Below, one piece after another: positions 37,071-49,551 of a stretch of 64,000 nt of DNA. A model generated the notes under the pieces. The model searched no databases. It worked only from the letters and a program-made list of their open reading frames with translations, and had not been told where the DNA came from. The stretch is from Neoscytalidium dimidiatum. Lineage: Eukaryota > Ascomycota > Dothideomycetes > Botryosphaeriales > Botryosphaeriaceae. Each line of letters opens with the position of its first letter. Position 1 is the stretch's first letter. Where the stretch lies: positions 2,418,001 through 2,482,000 of the forward strand of contig CM074705.1 in NCBI GenBank assembly GCA_037367355.1, in the 5' to 3' direction. Position numbers and translations under genes: made by a program.

Positions 37071-39622
37071 ATGGCTGCGGACATTGTGGCCAGAGATGGC
37101 TCTGCTGGTGAAGCGCTGGCACCCCCGCTATCACAAGCAGTTGGGTATGTGGTCGTCGTTGTGGTTGGATTGATCATTGCGTTCGGTAAGCGATAACTCC
37201 CATTGGATCTTCGGATGGTATGAATCTGACTCTTCCAAGGCATGGTTATTGTGACCAAAATTTTGAAGCGCACTGTGGGTGAAGATAATGAGAAGACGGA
37301 GGTTTTCATGACGGCCAATCGCTCCGTAACGAGGGGCTTAACCTCATCCGCTGTCATCTCCGTGAGTACCACGTCGCCAGAGAAATGAAGGCACACTGAT
37401 CTGATTACCCGAGTAGTCCTGGCTTTGGAGCACTGCAATGCTCGGATCATCATTAGTCGGGTATCAATATGGCGTCTCCGGTCCCTTCTGGTTTGCCGCA
37501 GGATGCAGTCCAATGATCGTGTTCTTCGCCCTCTTGGGCATCTCTTGCAAGAGGAAGATTCCTGAGGCCCACACCCTGCTCGAAATCGTCAGAATCCGCT
37601 ATGGTAAGTCTTTCCAGCAGTACAATTTCTACAGACGTCCTGTGCTGACTGAGGCAGGCAACGTTGCACACGTCGTCTACATGGTGCTCTGCCTCCTGAA
37701 TAACCTCTTTGCCTGCGCCAACATGCTTCTCGGCGCATCCGCTGTCATTACTTCAATGTTCGTTGCGCTTTCATGTCGATGAGAGATATGTACCAGAGAT
37801 TTGACCAGTGTCAGGACCGGAATGCACGTAATTGCCGCGACCTTCCTGCTCCCCGTCGGAGTTGCACTCTACACCTTCGTCGGCGGCATCAAAGCGACGT
37901 AAGTCTCCAGAAGAACCCACAGGAGCGTCTGCATAGCAAACTTACCTGTGACCTCAGCTTCCTCACCGACTACCTCCACACCTTCATCATCCTCATCATC
38001 CTCTGCTTCTTCACCGCCAAGGCCTTCACGGTCGACGCCATCGACTCCCTCTCCAACCTCTTCGACATCCTCCAGCAAGCGGGCGCGCGCCATCCGGTCT
38101 CGGGCAACCACGACGGGTCGTACCTGACGATGACGTCGCAAGGCGGCATCTTCTTCGGCATCATCCACATCTGCGCCAACTTCGGGCTGGTCATCATGGA
38201 CACGAGCTTCTTCATCAAAGCCTTCGCCGCCTCCCCGTCCGCCGTGGTGCCGGGCTACGTGATCGGCGGGATCGCGTACTTCGCGATCCCGTGGGCCGTC
38301 GGCACGCTGGCCAGCTCCATCGTGCTGGGGCTGGAGGACAATCCCATCTTCCCGACCTTCCCACGAGTGAGCATCCGCCCTCCGCCCTCCCCCATCCCGT
38401 CCCCAAACGCAAGCCATGCAACTCAGCGCTGACGCTTTCCCCCACCACAGAGAATGACCACCACCGAAGTCTCCAACGGCCTCGTCCTCCCCTACGCCTT
38501 CATCCTCGTCGCCGGCCGCGGCGGGGCCGCCTGCATCCTGCTCATCACCTTCATGGCGGTGACATCGACGCTCTCGGCGCAGGTCATCGCCGTCAGCTCC
38601 ATCATCGCCTTCGACCTGTACCGCACGTACCTGCGGCCGGGCGCGACCGACGGCGACGTGATCCGCTGGTCGCACTACGGCGTCGTCTTCTTCTCGCTCT
38701 TCGCGGCGGCCTTCAGCACGATGCTGCACTACGTCGGCATCGACCTGGGCTGGACGCTGTACATGCTGGGCGTCGTCACCTGCCCGGGCATCTTCCCGAC
38801 GGCGCTGACGATCCTGTGGCGGCGGCAGTCGCGCGCGGCGGCCGTCGTGGCGCCCGTGCTCGGCATGGCCACCGGCATCGCCGTCTGGCTGGGCTCCGCG
38901 CACGCCTTCTTCGGCGAGGTCAGCATCGCCAGCACGGGCGCGACGCTGCCGTGCATGTACGGCACCGTCGCCGCGACGCTCAGCCCGCTGCCGTACACGC
39001 TGGCCGTCACGCTGCTGCGGCCCGAGAACTACGACTGGAACGACTTCCGCAAGGAGCGGCTGGCGTTCGACGTCGACGTGACGGGGCGCGACGCCGCGCT
39101 GGAGCAGGCGATCGAGGCGGGCGAGCTGGATGCGGAGAAGACGCGGGTGCTGAAGCGGTGGGGCAAGATTGCCGCGGCGTGGGCGGCGGCGACGTTCTTG
39201 GGGCACTGGGTGCTGTGGCCGCTGCCGATGTATGCGGCGAAGTACGTGTTTGGGGAGAAGGTGAGTGGAAATAGCGTTCCCGCTGTTGCGGGCTCCTTTT
39301 CCCTTTCTGGTGGCTGATGGTGGGTGACGATGGGTGCTGACGGTTGCGGCAGTTCTTCGCGGCGTGGCTGGTGGTTGCGATCATCTGGCTGTGGGGCACG
39401 CTGTTCATTGCGGGATTTTACCCGTTGATCGATGGGCGCGACCAGATCCTGGCCGTGTGGAGGGGCCTGCGTGGTGGTGGTGGTGGTGGCAGCAGGAAAG
39501 CAGAGGGAGCAGCCAGTGATGGAGACGCGGACGGAGCGACGGCAGCGACGAACGCGCAGGCATCGCCCGACGAGTCCAAGGGCGGGAGCTCGGTTGACGT
39601 CATCCAGAAGACGGGGGCGTGA
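37071..39622 (+). CDS. Sodium:solute symporter, urea active transporter (DUR3) type
   Basis: Eight exons: 37071..37185, 37240..37361, 37417..37603, 37658..37757, 37815..37898, 37958..38366, 38451..39260, 39353..39622 (698 aa); nearly all donors are GTAAGT/GTGAGT-like and every junction keeps frame. Family landmarks run in order: VGYVVVVVVGLIIAFG, the TANRSV segment, VGYQYGVSGPFWFAAG, EAHTLLEIVRIRYG, MVLCLLNNLFACANMLLGAS, AATFLLPVGVALYTFVGGIK, FLTDYLHT, and later VTSTLSAQVIAVSSI. These match the DUR3 branch of the SSF family, plasma-membrane importers of urea or polyamines driven by an ion gradient. Roughly 14-15 membrane segments and a Gly/Ser/Ala-rich C-terminal tail. The small intron between exons 3 and 4 is a multiple of three and could be read through, but homologues lack that segment. 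Confidence 0.88.
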
Positions 39623-40086
39623 AGAGTAATCATGGGTGAGATTGGTGAGCTGGACACGCAGGTGCATTTGTCAAGGAGACGACAGCGGCGCGTCAAGGGG
39701 TTATCACTGGACGGAAGGACGGGACGGTAGCAGCTGCGGTCGGGAAGGAGTAGATCGGGGCGGGAAGCGCGTGGGAGCTGGAGTAAACGCGGGCCAGATT
39801 CGGCAGGCTAAGCAGCGCCATTGGCCAATCAGGCAGTCTGTGGCCTCCGCTGCTCCACTGCCGGCCTGAAGCTTGAGCTCGCCCCCCCGGCCACCAATGA
39901 CGTCGTACATACTTGAAACTCTGACAACACGTCGCCCATCTAACGGCTATATCCAAACAATATGGCGTGTCACTACTACATCCCGCCATGAGCTCTGCAT
40001 GACATAAATCCAGGCCGCCCACCTCCCCTCCGGCCCACCACCACGCAACTGATAAAGCCCAGCCCACCCCTCCGAGAAGCAGCCCA
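39623..40086. other. Intergenic spacer
   Basis: GC-rich spacer holding the symporter 3' end and the promoter of the NADH dehydrogenase. No gene seen. Confidence 0.45.
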
Positions 40087-41427
40087 ATGTCCAGTCCCGC
40101 ATCCACGCCCTCCACCATGCCCCCCAAAAAACAAACCCTCGCCATCATCGGCTCCGGCTGGGCCGGCTTCACCCTCGCCCAAAAGGCCTCGCTCGCGCGC
40201 TACGACGTGACCGTCATCTCGCCCATCCGCACCATCCAGTACACCCCGCTGCTCGCCTCCGCCGCCTGCGGCCTCTTCAACTTCCGCCTGGCCGAGGAGC
40301 CCGTCCGCCGCCGCAGCCGCCCCGCCGTGCGCTACTACAAGGCCGTCGCGACCGCCATCGACTTCGCGACCAACACGGTGCGCTGCCGCGCCGACGTCAA
40401 GCTCGGCCCGGGCGACCCCAACGCCCAGGCCGCGACCCGGGACGCCGCCGACTTCGACGTCCGCTACGACCGGCTGTGCGTCGCGCCCGGCTGCGCCATC
40501 CAGGACTTCGGCACGCCGGGCGCGCGCGCGCACGCGCTCTTCCTGCGGACGACCGACGACGCGCGCGTCGTGCAGCAGCGCCTGCTCGAGATGCTGGACG
40601 CCGCGAGCCTGCCGACGACGACGACGGCGCCGCCGCCGCAGCGCCGCCGCGACCTCCTGCACGTCCGCGTCGTCGGCGGCGGCGCCGTCGGCATCGAGGC
40701 CGCCGCCGAGCTGTGGGACTGCTGGCACGAGGACCTGCGCCACGTCTACCCGCACCTGGACGGCGACCTGCGCATCACCATCCACGACGTCGCCCCGCAG
40801 ATCCTCGGCACCTTCGACGCCAGCTTGAGCGAGTACGCGACCAGGAGCTTGGAGGGCAAGCAGGTCGAGCTGAAGACCGGCAGCCACATCGAGCGGGTCG
40901 AGAGCGATCACATCGTCACCAAGGAGGACGGGAAGCTGCCGTTCGGCATGCTGATCTGGGCGACGGGCAACAAGGCGAGCCCGCTGGTGGAGGAGCTGAA
41001 GGGGGTGAAGAAGCCGGAGAAGGGGTTGCCGCGCATCTTGACGGATAAGTACTTGAGGGTGCTGCGGGACGACGGGACGCCGATGGAGAATGTGTACGCT
41101 TTGGGCGACGCGGCGGACATCGAGGGCGAGAGCTTGCCGACGCTGGCGGAGGTTGCGTTGCAGAAAGGCGAGTATTTGGTGGAGCAGTTGAATCAGGGCG
41201 ACGGTACACCCCAGCGACCGTTCCAGTACAAGCAGAGGGCGCTGCTGGCCTACTTGGGCAGGCATGATGGAATCATCGGCGGTAAGGAAGAGTGGACGGG
41301 CCTGAGCGCCTGGCTGGCCTGGCGTAGTGGCTCCCTGGCATGGACGAGAAGCTGGAGGAGGAGAATAATGATTAGCATCAGCTGGTTGTTTGTTTGGATT
41401 GGTGGGAGGGACATTGCAAGGAAATGA
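40087..41427 (+). CDS. Type II (alternative) NADH dehydrogenase, FAD-dependent
   Basis: Single exon, 446 aa; a second in-frame Met at residue 11 is an alternative start. It passes electrons from NADH to ubiquinone without proton pumping, normally on the inner mitochondrial membrane. Visible parts: FAD-binding GSGWAG (residues 22-27), the quinone-oxidoreductase block SPIRTIQYTPLLASAACG, the NADH-binding loop VVGGGAVGIEAAAEL near residue 200, ATGNK, the second FAD contact YALGDAAD, and the C-terminal membrane-binding part (TGLSAWLAWRSG ... GGRDIAR), which is specific for NDH-2 proteins rather than AIF. It is shorter than typical fungal NDE/NDI (500-580 aa), lacks an EF-hand, and has only a weak Ser/Pro-rich N-terminus instead of a clear targeting presequence. 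Strong GC wobble bias. Confidence 0.85.
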   Translation: MSSPASTPSTMPPKKQTLAIIGSGWAGFTLAQKASLARYDVTVISPIRTIQYTPLLASAACGLFNFRLAEEPVRRRSRPAVRYYKAVATAIDFATNTVRCRADVKLGPGDPNAQAATRDAADFDVRYDRLCVAPGCAIQDFGTPGARAHALFLRTTDDARVVQQRLLEMLDAASLPTTTTAPPPQRRRDLLHVRVVGGGAVGIEAAAELWDCWHEDLRHVYPHLDGDLRITIHDVAPQILGTFDASLSEYATRSLEGKQVELKTGSHIERVESDHIVTKEDGKLPFGMLIWATGNKASPLVEELKGVKKPEKGLPRILTDKYLRVLRDDGTPMENVYALGDAADIEGESLPTLAEVALQKGEYLVEQLNQGDGTPQRPFQYKQRALLAYLGRHDGIIGGKEEWTGLSAWLAWRSGSLAWTRSWRRRIMISISWLFVWIGGRDIARK

Positions 41428-44400
41428 TCTCATGTGTCTGTTATTGCTGAGTAGATATTCGGTGCATTGGAACAGTCAAAGAGTTATTGCAACTTGTCGA
41501 TAGCAGAACCGTTTTTCTCTCAACGCCTGGTGCATGACGTATACACCAAGTCAACAGAATAAATAGACTCTCCATCATAGACATCACCACCGAGCTGCTC
41601 CAAGTAGTAAAGAATTAGCTACAGCTACTATTTACAAGGCTCAAATGCGGAGGCTAGCCAACTAAGGCTTTTTCAGCAAGCGAGCATCGCTGTTAGTAGC
41701 AGAGCTTAGTAGAATGGAGGATGCCAATGCAGCAATTGCCAGACATACGCTGTAGTGAGTGGAGATACTCTAGTACTTCGATATAACATAGGTAGCACAT
41801 CTTTTTGGGTTTTGTTCCCTATAGCAGCAGGTCTGAAGAGAGCCGGCGGACTTTTCGATGAAAGTCCTCGGAGTAATGAAAGAAGGAAGAACCAGCGGAC
41901 ACGACCGGGCATGAGGTTAAAGTAGAGATGGCGGCTGAACGTATGAATGGCCAAGCCGGAATTCTACTTCCTAAACTCAACTGCACACCTGCGCGACTTG
42001 GATAGGGCTGGTAGGACGGTTCAGCCGCTACATGACCTTCAAACGGGGTTTTGACTAACATTCAGACAGAATGTAAATGGAGAAAAGGCGTTATATCGTC
42101 CATAGGTCGGACGGCTCTTGTTACTCCACAAAACACAATGTAGCCTAAAGAGGCTGACGCACCAATGTATCCTTGGATAAATGGAAGTCGATCCTCACAA
42201 CAATTAAGACAGGCATCTAGATTCTGCACAGGAAATGAAGTTCCGACACTAGCATAGATATTCTAACACATTCGATCAACTGTAGGAAATGTAAGACCAA
42301 AGCGGCGCGCACAGCATACTAGGATGAGAAGTAAGATAATGCTAAAATGAAGACAGCCTTGGGGAAATGGAATGGACGGCTGATATGCTGCCTCAGAATC
42401 AATCAAGCAATCGATCAATCATCGCTGACAGGATCCACACAGTGTCTGAGCAGCCTTGCTCATCATACTCCCAAGTGCAATGGCTATCACCACTTCCTAG
42501 CCCAGTGAGAAATTCATGGAACTCGCGTCAAATTAGCCAGAACTAAGGAAACGAGAAAAACGAGTGCTTGGTTCTACGAGTCCCCACACTTTAATTCTCG
42601 GGTGCGTCAAGGAGAGTGAGGTAACATATCGGCCCGACGACAAAAACAGAGGCATCAGAAGTCGTAAGGGGGAAAAGCGGATATAAAAAGTGTATCAGGC
42701 ATTGCGATATTTGAGCTTTCATAAATATCTCTTTCTTTCATCGCGTATGAATGACCTTGTTCTTGTGGCTTTCTCCGGTTTGGTAAGTTCGAGCTTTCAC
42801 CCTTGTCTCGAAAATTGACAGGTTTCTGTGTTCTCTGACAGCTCTTGGCCGGTAAGGAAGCGTCACCTGAGACCATCGATGCCAAAGGGTTGTCTTTGCG
42901 CTAGAAATTATCATCTCGTTTTTTTATTTTATCCAGACTGGCCCTACCTACCGTTTGCTGACTCAACCCACCTATCGTGAGATGAAGTCTGACCCTTCCC
43001 GGACGGGATTTCACATGGGAAATTCGCTTTCAGTGGTGCTTACAACTAGGTAAGTATAGTTTCCAATGAGGTTACTTGACTTCGACATTACCTTTCAATG
43101 ACTTGCAAACGAGCACCTTCGCCCAGAAACGTCCGATTTTGTCCATAGGTAGATTCCCAATTCGTGGGCCATCATTGACCATGATTTGCATCTCGTAGTC
43201 TGATGGATCCGGAAAGCGCAAAAGCCCAGTTGCTCTAGTACCTTACATACGCGAGGTGCTTGTTGTAGGACTATATAAGGCCACTAGCCAGCACTGCAAA
43301 ACAGTGCGGCGTCGTACTTTTTCAGTCCGACACTTGTGCTCCAGATTGTCTGTATATCAATTCAGCGTAATACTAGAATATATAAGTAAGAAGTATTACT
43401 CATGGCGTTCAAGCATTGTTCGGTTCCATGCGTTTAATTTCCCAATTATGTGGACAAGACACACGTACTGCGGTACAGCCCAAGGGCTTTTAATTGGATA
43501 AAGAAGGTGATAGGCTGTATTAAGCAATGATGATAAGTAGTAGAATGAATAAATTAGTATACTAAGTAAAAAATACCAAACAAAGATAATTATATATATC
43601 TAGTATACGCTATTAAATAAGCGAGGCTGCTAGCTGAATTAAATATGTAACGAGCGTATTATAGTGATGAATTAAGTACTGCAACACTAGGGTTTGACAG
43701 TTTATGCGACTATTAGCTCAGTTTCTTTTTCCTCCTTATTTTCAGTCATGTATTTTTTTTTTCAAAGGGACCAAGATGATGGAGCAATAGTGATCTCGGC
43801 GATAGTGCGCATTCTGGAATAATCCAGGCGAGAGTATGCAGATGTGTTGGTTCATTGTGAGACGTCACAAAGCTCATGACGCTATGGCCATTCCTCAAGT
43901 ATTCTCGGATTTCCAGTCGCGTTCATCATCTTGAATGACACACAGCGTATTAATCGAAAGAGCATCGTACCAAAACCTCGAAATGATGTGGATTGCATCT
44001 CAAACCCTTCCGGAAAGATGTTCAAAGTAGCTCCTTCAGACAAAGTTCGTAATCGGCTTTTATGAATTCGAGATGTTTGCGTCTCCCCCCCTCCTCCACC
44101 CCCCCCGCAGCAGCGCGATGGTGCAGGACATTCGATGTTCGGCCGTGCAGAAAAGTATTTCAGACATGCGCACGAATATATAGCCCTATCTCCTCTGGAG
44201 ATGCAAAAGCCGTTTATGATAGACACGAGGTACAGAGTTTCGGCCAGAGCATTCGCATTGCTGGCGGGCAGATCCATGATCGCGCGATTCTCATATTTGA
44301 ATCCGAAACGCTTGTTACAGTCTATCGTGGATTATCCAGAAGTCTTGGATTGTTGCTCCGCCAGTGAGAATTTACTGAATTGACTGACACGTAACCATGA

Positions 44401-45264
44401 GCTTGTTGAGCACTTATGCGGACTACCGCCCGTCCATCCAAAGGCCGAGATGGGGGATAAGTGGTCTTTACAGTAAGCTTCTCATATGGCACGAGACGGC
44501 CTACGTGAGACGGCGTCCGGTCGTAGAGCTCTAAAGAGGGAGGGGAGCATCGGTAGCCTTCGTCTTGCGGCGACTGTAGCAAAGCACGCACCGTGGCATG
44601 ATGCTTCGACTATTCTTCGTCTGATTTTCGAGCTGATGGATGTTCCTCTGTGAAGCCTCTTTTGCGAGAATACCGCTGCTCCGTACGGATTTGGAACAAA
44701 GATTGCACAAGCGATGCGGGATTGGATGTTACTCCGCGTGCATTTAGTTGGCGTTTGTGCGAACGCCCCAGGTAGGTTTCCGGCGGCGTAGTGAAATATT
44801 CATCACTGGAACCGAGGCTGCATCCAATTTTGTCCAACTCAAGTCACATGTTGACTTCGATGTGCAAAGTCATCTGTTTGCTCTGCTCACCGCTGATTGA
44901 GCTAGAACAGACGAGTCCCCAGAGCTATGTCACTTGGCGGGCAAGGTGGAGCCACCTACAACACCTGAGGCTCTTAAATATTTGGTTGATAGTGTAGGAA
45001 ATATACCTTTTAGAGATAAGCATAAGACGTTTGCCAATGTTAAGCTTTGGTATTGAAGGCTAGTCTCTTAGTTTTTGAGAATTTTCTCGTTTGCCATGAT
45101 CTCGGCAAATAAGGACGAATCGTCCGCCGAAATCGATCTTCCGAAAAGTGAAGAACCATTCATTTTCTTAGGCAGATTGAGCGGCTTTGATTATCCACAA
45201 ATGTTGTACAGAAAGAACAACCACTCTTCTCCACCGCCATGCCTGCTGTCATATCCGGAACTCG
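41428..45264. other. 3.8-kb gene-poor stretch, partly very AT-rich
   Basis: No gene supported. The part 43480-43700 is extremely AT-rich with TA-rich words, the look of sequence altered by repeat-induced point mutation; no transposase or reverse-transcriptase motif could be read. The last part is the 3' flank of AIM24. Confidence 0.45.
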
Positions 45265-46603
45265 TCATTGCTCACCAAACTTGACCTTCCCATCCGCGCC
45301 AACTTGTGCAAATGTGACGTTCTCTTTCGGAGCCTTCGGCTCCACAGCGGCTGATGTGGTAGAGCCGTGACCACTTTCTTTCCGCAGATCTAACGTGACG
45401 GCCTCCTGTACGGCACCGGCCGGGGTATCAGCGATCTCGTTCACATCGCGAGTGGTAAGGGAATCGGTGAGGCGTCCAGCTCGCGATTGGATGAGGATGG
45501 TGGAGGGTCCGCGGAATTGAAGGAAAAGCTTGGGTCCCGTTGTTAGCAGCTCGAATTGCTGAAGGTGAATAAGAAGACATACCCTGTCACCCCATATCGT
45601 TCTCCTTGCCCAGGTGCGGAGTGTGAAGAGGAATTGGGCCAGCGTCTTGAAAGCCTGGGATTTCCGCACCTCCTCGAAGAACCTGGTATTCGGGAAGAGG
45701 CTGGCAACACTAGGGACCTGGAAGCGGAGTGACGTAGACTTGAAGCGGTAGGGGAGCGGCGGATTTGCGGTCATCGTGTACGCGAGAACGTTACTATATG
45801 ATGTTAGTGGAGCCTCGCGCATAAAAGCGGAGGCTATACATGCCTTGGATGAACTACATATTCCTCGCCGGCCTTTAGGTGGACTTGGTATATCTGGCCC
45901 TTGCCGGCCAAGGCAAGCAGACCTCTGCCGGTAACATGCGAGTTACCCCAGTGCGCCAAGCTCTTCAACCGTTAGCAGAATCCTGAAATCGACCATATGA
46001 CTCCGCCTACCATCTTCGTGTTCACACGCGGTCTCACGGATAAGGCGTGTCCAGTCCAAGCCAAGAGAGCCTGTCTTTGAGCAACTAGCCAATCAAGACG
46101 TCCATCGAGATGTACCACAGCAAAGGTTGTGACAGGTGACTTCGAGGAGATTAAGGCTGTGATCGGACTGGTTGAGGAGAGCTTCTGGTAGAGGAAAGGG
46201 ATGCCTAACGGGGCGCGACGGAAGGGTTCGAGAAGCGAGAGGCTCGAAACGGCATTTTCGACCTTGCCGTTGACAGCGACAAGAGTGCCGCGTCGCGTGT
46301 ACAGGTTTTGCGAAGCCGACAGCGACACCGACAGCAGCGAATATGGGGACCCGAGTACCTCGAAGCGGGCGTCTGCAGACCAATTAATACAGTGTTCGAG
46401 CCATTGAGGTCCGGAGAGGGCTCGGTACCGGGAGTGGAGCTGGCAGCGGCAGAGACGTCCTGATCGAAGCTGGGGGTGGATGAGGAGGGTGCCTCGCTGA
46501 TGTGGATGTTCTGGCGACGGACCAGCGGTGTCGCGACGCGGGCGCGACACGAGCGGCAGATGGCGCGAGAGCTCCAGGCGGAGCTCGTTGCGAGGGCGCG
46601 CAT
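45265..46603 (-). CDS. AIM24: AIM24-family mitochondrial protein
   Basis: Five exons: 46603..46429, 46372..46026, 45962..45844, 45793..45583 and 45528..45265 (371 aa). The earlier in-frame start is TTG, so ATG 46603 is used. Residues 1-40 look like a mitochondrial presequence ([20 protein letters not shown]). The body has the family blocks [67 protein letters not shown], the SNVLAYTM segment and [12 protein letters not shown], ending with [18 protein letters not shown]. In yeast Aim24 is an inner-membrane protein needed for MICOS integrity and respiratory supercomplexes. Intron 3 appears to be GC-AG (AAG|GCATGT), the only junction that restores HPSNVLAYT; the exon 2 end is less certain (46026 or 46028). 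Divergent from ATM1. Confidence 0.87.
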
Positions 46604-46862
46604 GGTGGTCGTCGGGATGAGCGGTGCCAATGATGCAGTCGGTCGAGCTTTGATGCCGGAAAGTGCCCGCCAAGACGCTGACGCGCGAGTAGCCCGTCTT
46701 TGCGTGCGCGCGCGCCGGCCCGCCTACACCTTGACGTCCGCCTGCCTGCTTCCCCGCGACTCTCACTCTCTCACTTTCTCCCCCGTCTTTTTCCTCAGCT
46801 ATAACTGAGGATTCGAACATGGCGCCCATGCGCCAGTAAGAGCTGACAGCTGCAGTCGCACG
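46604..46862. promoter_or_regulatory. Shared bidirectional promoter of AIM24 and ATM1
   Basis: Only 259 bases separate the two start codons, which face away from each other. No TATA box stands out; the middle has pyrimidine-rich tracts (CTCTCACTTTCTCCC). Co-expression of the two mitochondrial genes is an inference. Confidence 0.6.
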
Positions 46863-49299
46863 ATGCTAACACGACAGCTCTTGCGGAGCGCCTGCTCCGC
46901 CCCGCGCTGCCGTTCTTTTCATACCTCGCACGCGAGCTCCCCGCAGCCGTCCCGCTCCAAGCTTCCACTTCGCTCTATTTCGCCCGCATCGCCTTGGATC
47001 CGCGTCTTCGCCACAGTCCCGCGCCACCAGAAAGACGAGCCTCTGATAAACACTGTTCAGGCGAATGGCGCAAACAAGGTTGAGGGTGCAAATGCCGCCG
47101 CAAAGCCCGAAACGGCTCAGAAGCCCAGTGCAGCTACACCAGCCTCGGGCGTAAAGAATGATCCGCTTCTTTCGGAGAAGACAGTGTCCAACAAGGAGCA
47201 GCGCAAGGCCGACTGGGCCATCATGAAGGAAATGACGCGCTACCTGTGGCCCAAGGTAAGCTGGTGGTCGTCAGGGAGGATGACGGTGTGTTGATCGGCT
47301 TCAAGGACAATCTCGGCACCAGGCTTCGTGTTGGCCTCTCTGTGGCTCTGCTTGTTGGCGCAAAGGTGAAACCAACAATCCTTCCTTTCTTTCCATATTC
47401 TCGGCTCATAGCTACTCTCAGGTATTGAACGTGCAAGTGCCTTTCTACTTCAAGAGCATAGTAGATGCCATGAATATTGATTTTGCTACTGTTGGAGGCA
47501 CTGCTACCACCGTTGCCGGTTCTATGATCATTGCGTGTAAGCATATTTGCCTAACGTAAAGCCCATGCGCTGAAGTGTTACCTAGACGGAGTTACCCGTA
47601 TGGGAGCTACCATTTTCCAAGAACTCCGCAATGCCGTCTTTGCCAGCGTCGCTCAGAAAGCAATTCGTCGTGTTGCCTGCAGTGTCTACGAGCATTTGCT
47701 GAAGCTTGACTTGAACTTCCACCTGTCCCGCCAGACTGGAGGTTTGACCAGAGCCATTGATCGCGGTACAAAGGGTATCAGCTTTTTGCTGACTTCGATG
47801 GTTTTCCACATCCTCCCTACTGCTCTGGAAATCTCAATGGTGTGCGGAATCCTCGTATGTGCTGCACGGATGCTCTCCATCACGATCGTAATTTGACATT
47901 TGCTAGACATACCAATACGGTGCACAATTTGCTGCTATTACTGCCGCTACGATGGTGGCCTACACGGCTTTCACTATCACCACTACGTCCTGGAGGACCA
48001 AGTTCAGGAAGCAAGCGAATGCTGCGGACAACAAAGCTGCTACTGTTGCCGTCGACTCCCTGATCAACTATGAAGCCGTCAAGGTAATGCTGCTCCTTCC
48101 CAAGAGCGTTGCGTGTCTAACTTTACCAGTACTTCAACAACGAGAAATTCGAAGTGAACCGCTACGACAAAGCCCTCCAAGCCTACGAGCAAGCCTCCAT
48201 CAAAGTTGCCACCTCCCTCGCTTTCCTCAACTCAGGCCAGAACATCATCTTCTCCTCCGCCCTTACCGCAATGATGTACCTTGCCGCCAACGGTGTTGCA
48301 ACTGGTAACCTGACCGTCGGCGACCTCGTCATGGTCAACCAACTGGTCTTCCAGCTCTCCGTCCCCCTTAACTTCCTCGGCTCCGTGTACCGCGAATTGC
48401 GACAATCTCTCCTAGACATGGAAACTCTCTTCAACCTGCAAAAAGTCAACGTCGCAGTCAAGGACGCGCCCAACGCGCCCCCGCTCTCCCTCCCTTCCGG
48501 CGGCACCATCCGCTTCGAGAACGTGACCTTCGGCTACCGGCCGGACCGGCCCATCCTGCGCGACCTCACGCTGACGATCCCGGCCGGCAAGAAGGTCAGC
48601 ATCGTGGGGCCGTCGGGCTGCGGCAAGTCGACGATCCTGCGCCTGCTGTTCCGCTCGTACGACGTGCAGGCCGGCCGCATCACCATCGACGGGCAGGACG
48701 TGCGGGACGTGCAGCTCGACAGCCTCCGGCGCGCCATCGGCGTCGTGCCGCAGGACACGCCGCTCTTCAACAACACCATCGAGCACAACATCCGCTACGG
48801 CCGCATCTCCGCCGACGCCGAGGACGTGCGCGCCGCGGCCCGGCGCGCGCACCTGCACGCCGCCATCGAGCGCTTCCCCGACCGCTACCAGACCATGGTC
48901 GGCGAGCGCGGCCTGATGATCTCCGGCGGCGAGAAGCAGCGGCTCGCCGTCGCCCGGCTGATCCTGAAGGACCCGCCGCTGCTGTTCTTCGACGAGGCGA
49001 CCAGCGCGCTGGACACGCACACGGAGCAGGCGCTGCTGCAGAACATCAACAGCGTCATCAGGGAGAAGAAGCGGACGAGCGTGTTCGTCGCGCATCGGCT
49101 GCGGACGATTTACGATAGCGATCTGATCATCGTGCTGAAGGATGGGCAGGTCGTCGAGCAGGGGACGCATGAGGAATTGGTGGATAGGGCGGGCGTGTAT
49201 AGTGAGCTATGGAGTGCGCAAGAGACGCTGTTCGTGGATGGGGGCGAGAAGGAGGGAGGGAAGGTGAAGGAGGCGGTAGACGAAAGGGAGAGGAGGTAG
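46863..49299 (+). CDS. ATM1: Mitochondrial ABC transporter ATM1 (iron-sulfur cluster export)
   Basis: Six exons: 46863..47255, 47306..47365, 47422..47536, 47586..47854, 47907..48083 and 48130..49299 (727 aa, usual for Atm1). The protein is a half-transporter that dimerises in the inner mitochondrial membrane and exports a glutathione-linked sulfur species for cytosolic Fe-S assembly. N-terminal presequence is Arg/Ser-rich ([20 protein letters not shown]). The membrane domain includes [18 protein letters not shown] and [20 protein letters not shown], a strongly Atm1-specific block, and [15 protein letters not shown]. The ATPase has Walker [10 protein letters not shown] (498-506), Q-loop [10 protein letters not shown], signature ISGGEKQR (about 603-610), Walker [13 protein letters not shown] and H-loop VFVAHRL. 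Exon 2 is only 60 nt. Confidence 0.95.
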
Positions 49300-49551
49300 G
49301 CATGTTAGTGCAAGGCATGTACCCATGAAGCAGATTTGGAGTTCCAACAGCGGGGCAAAAAGCACTTTGGTATGCACTCCGAACGGTGTATCTGTAACCT
49401 TCCCTTTGATTGAGGTTGTCATGGTTGCGTAATGAGCTATGGAAACTATAATGCCAGCAAGTTCGCCGTTGATTGGGAACGAGCAATGTTAGCATGGAAA
49501 GGCTCCCCTTACTAGCCAGGCCCCGGAACGGTAGCCGGCGCCCAGGTGCCA

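Noticed and set aside
36788..37513. Minus-strand 241-codon frame
   Set aside because: Antisense to well-supported symporter exons.
37869..39206. Minus-strand 445-codon frame
   Set aside because: Arg/Gly/Ala-rich antisense shadow of GC-rich symporter exons.
39976..41433. Minus-strand 485-codon frame
   Set aside because: Antisense shadow of the NADH dehydrogenase, caused by strong GC wobble bias; the sense frame has clear FAD and NADH motifs.
43882..44277. Minus-strand 131-codon frame containing a poly-Gly stretch
   Set aside because: No family features, no clear exon structure, in an AT-rich gene-poor region.
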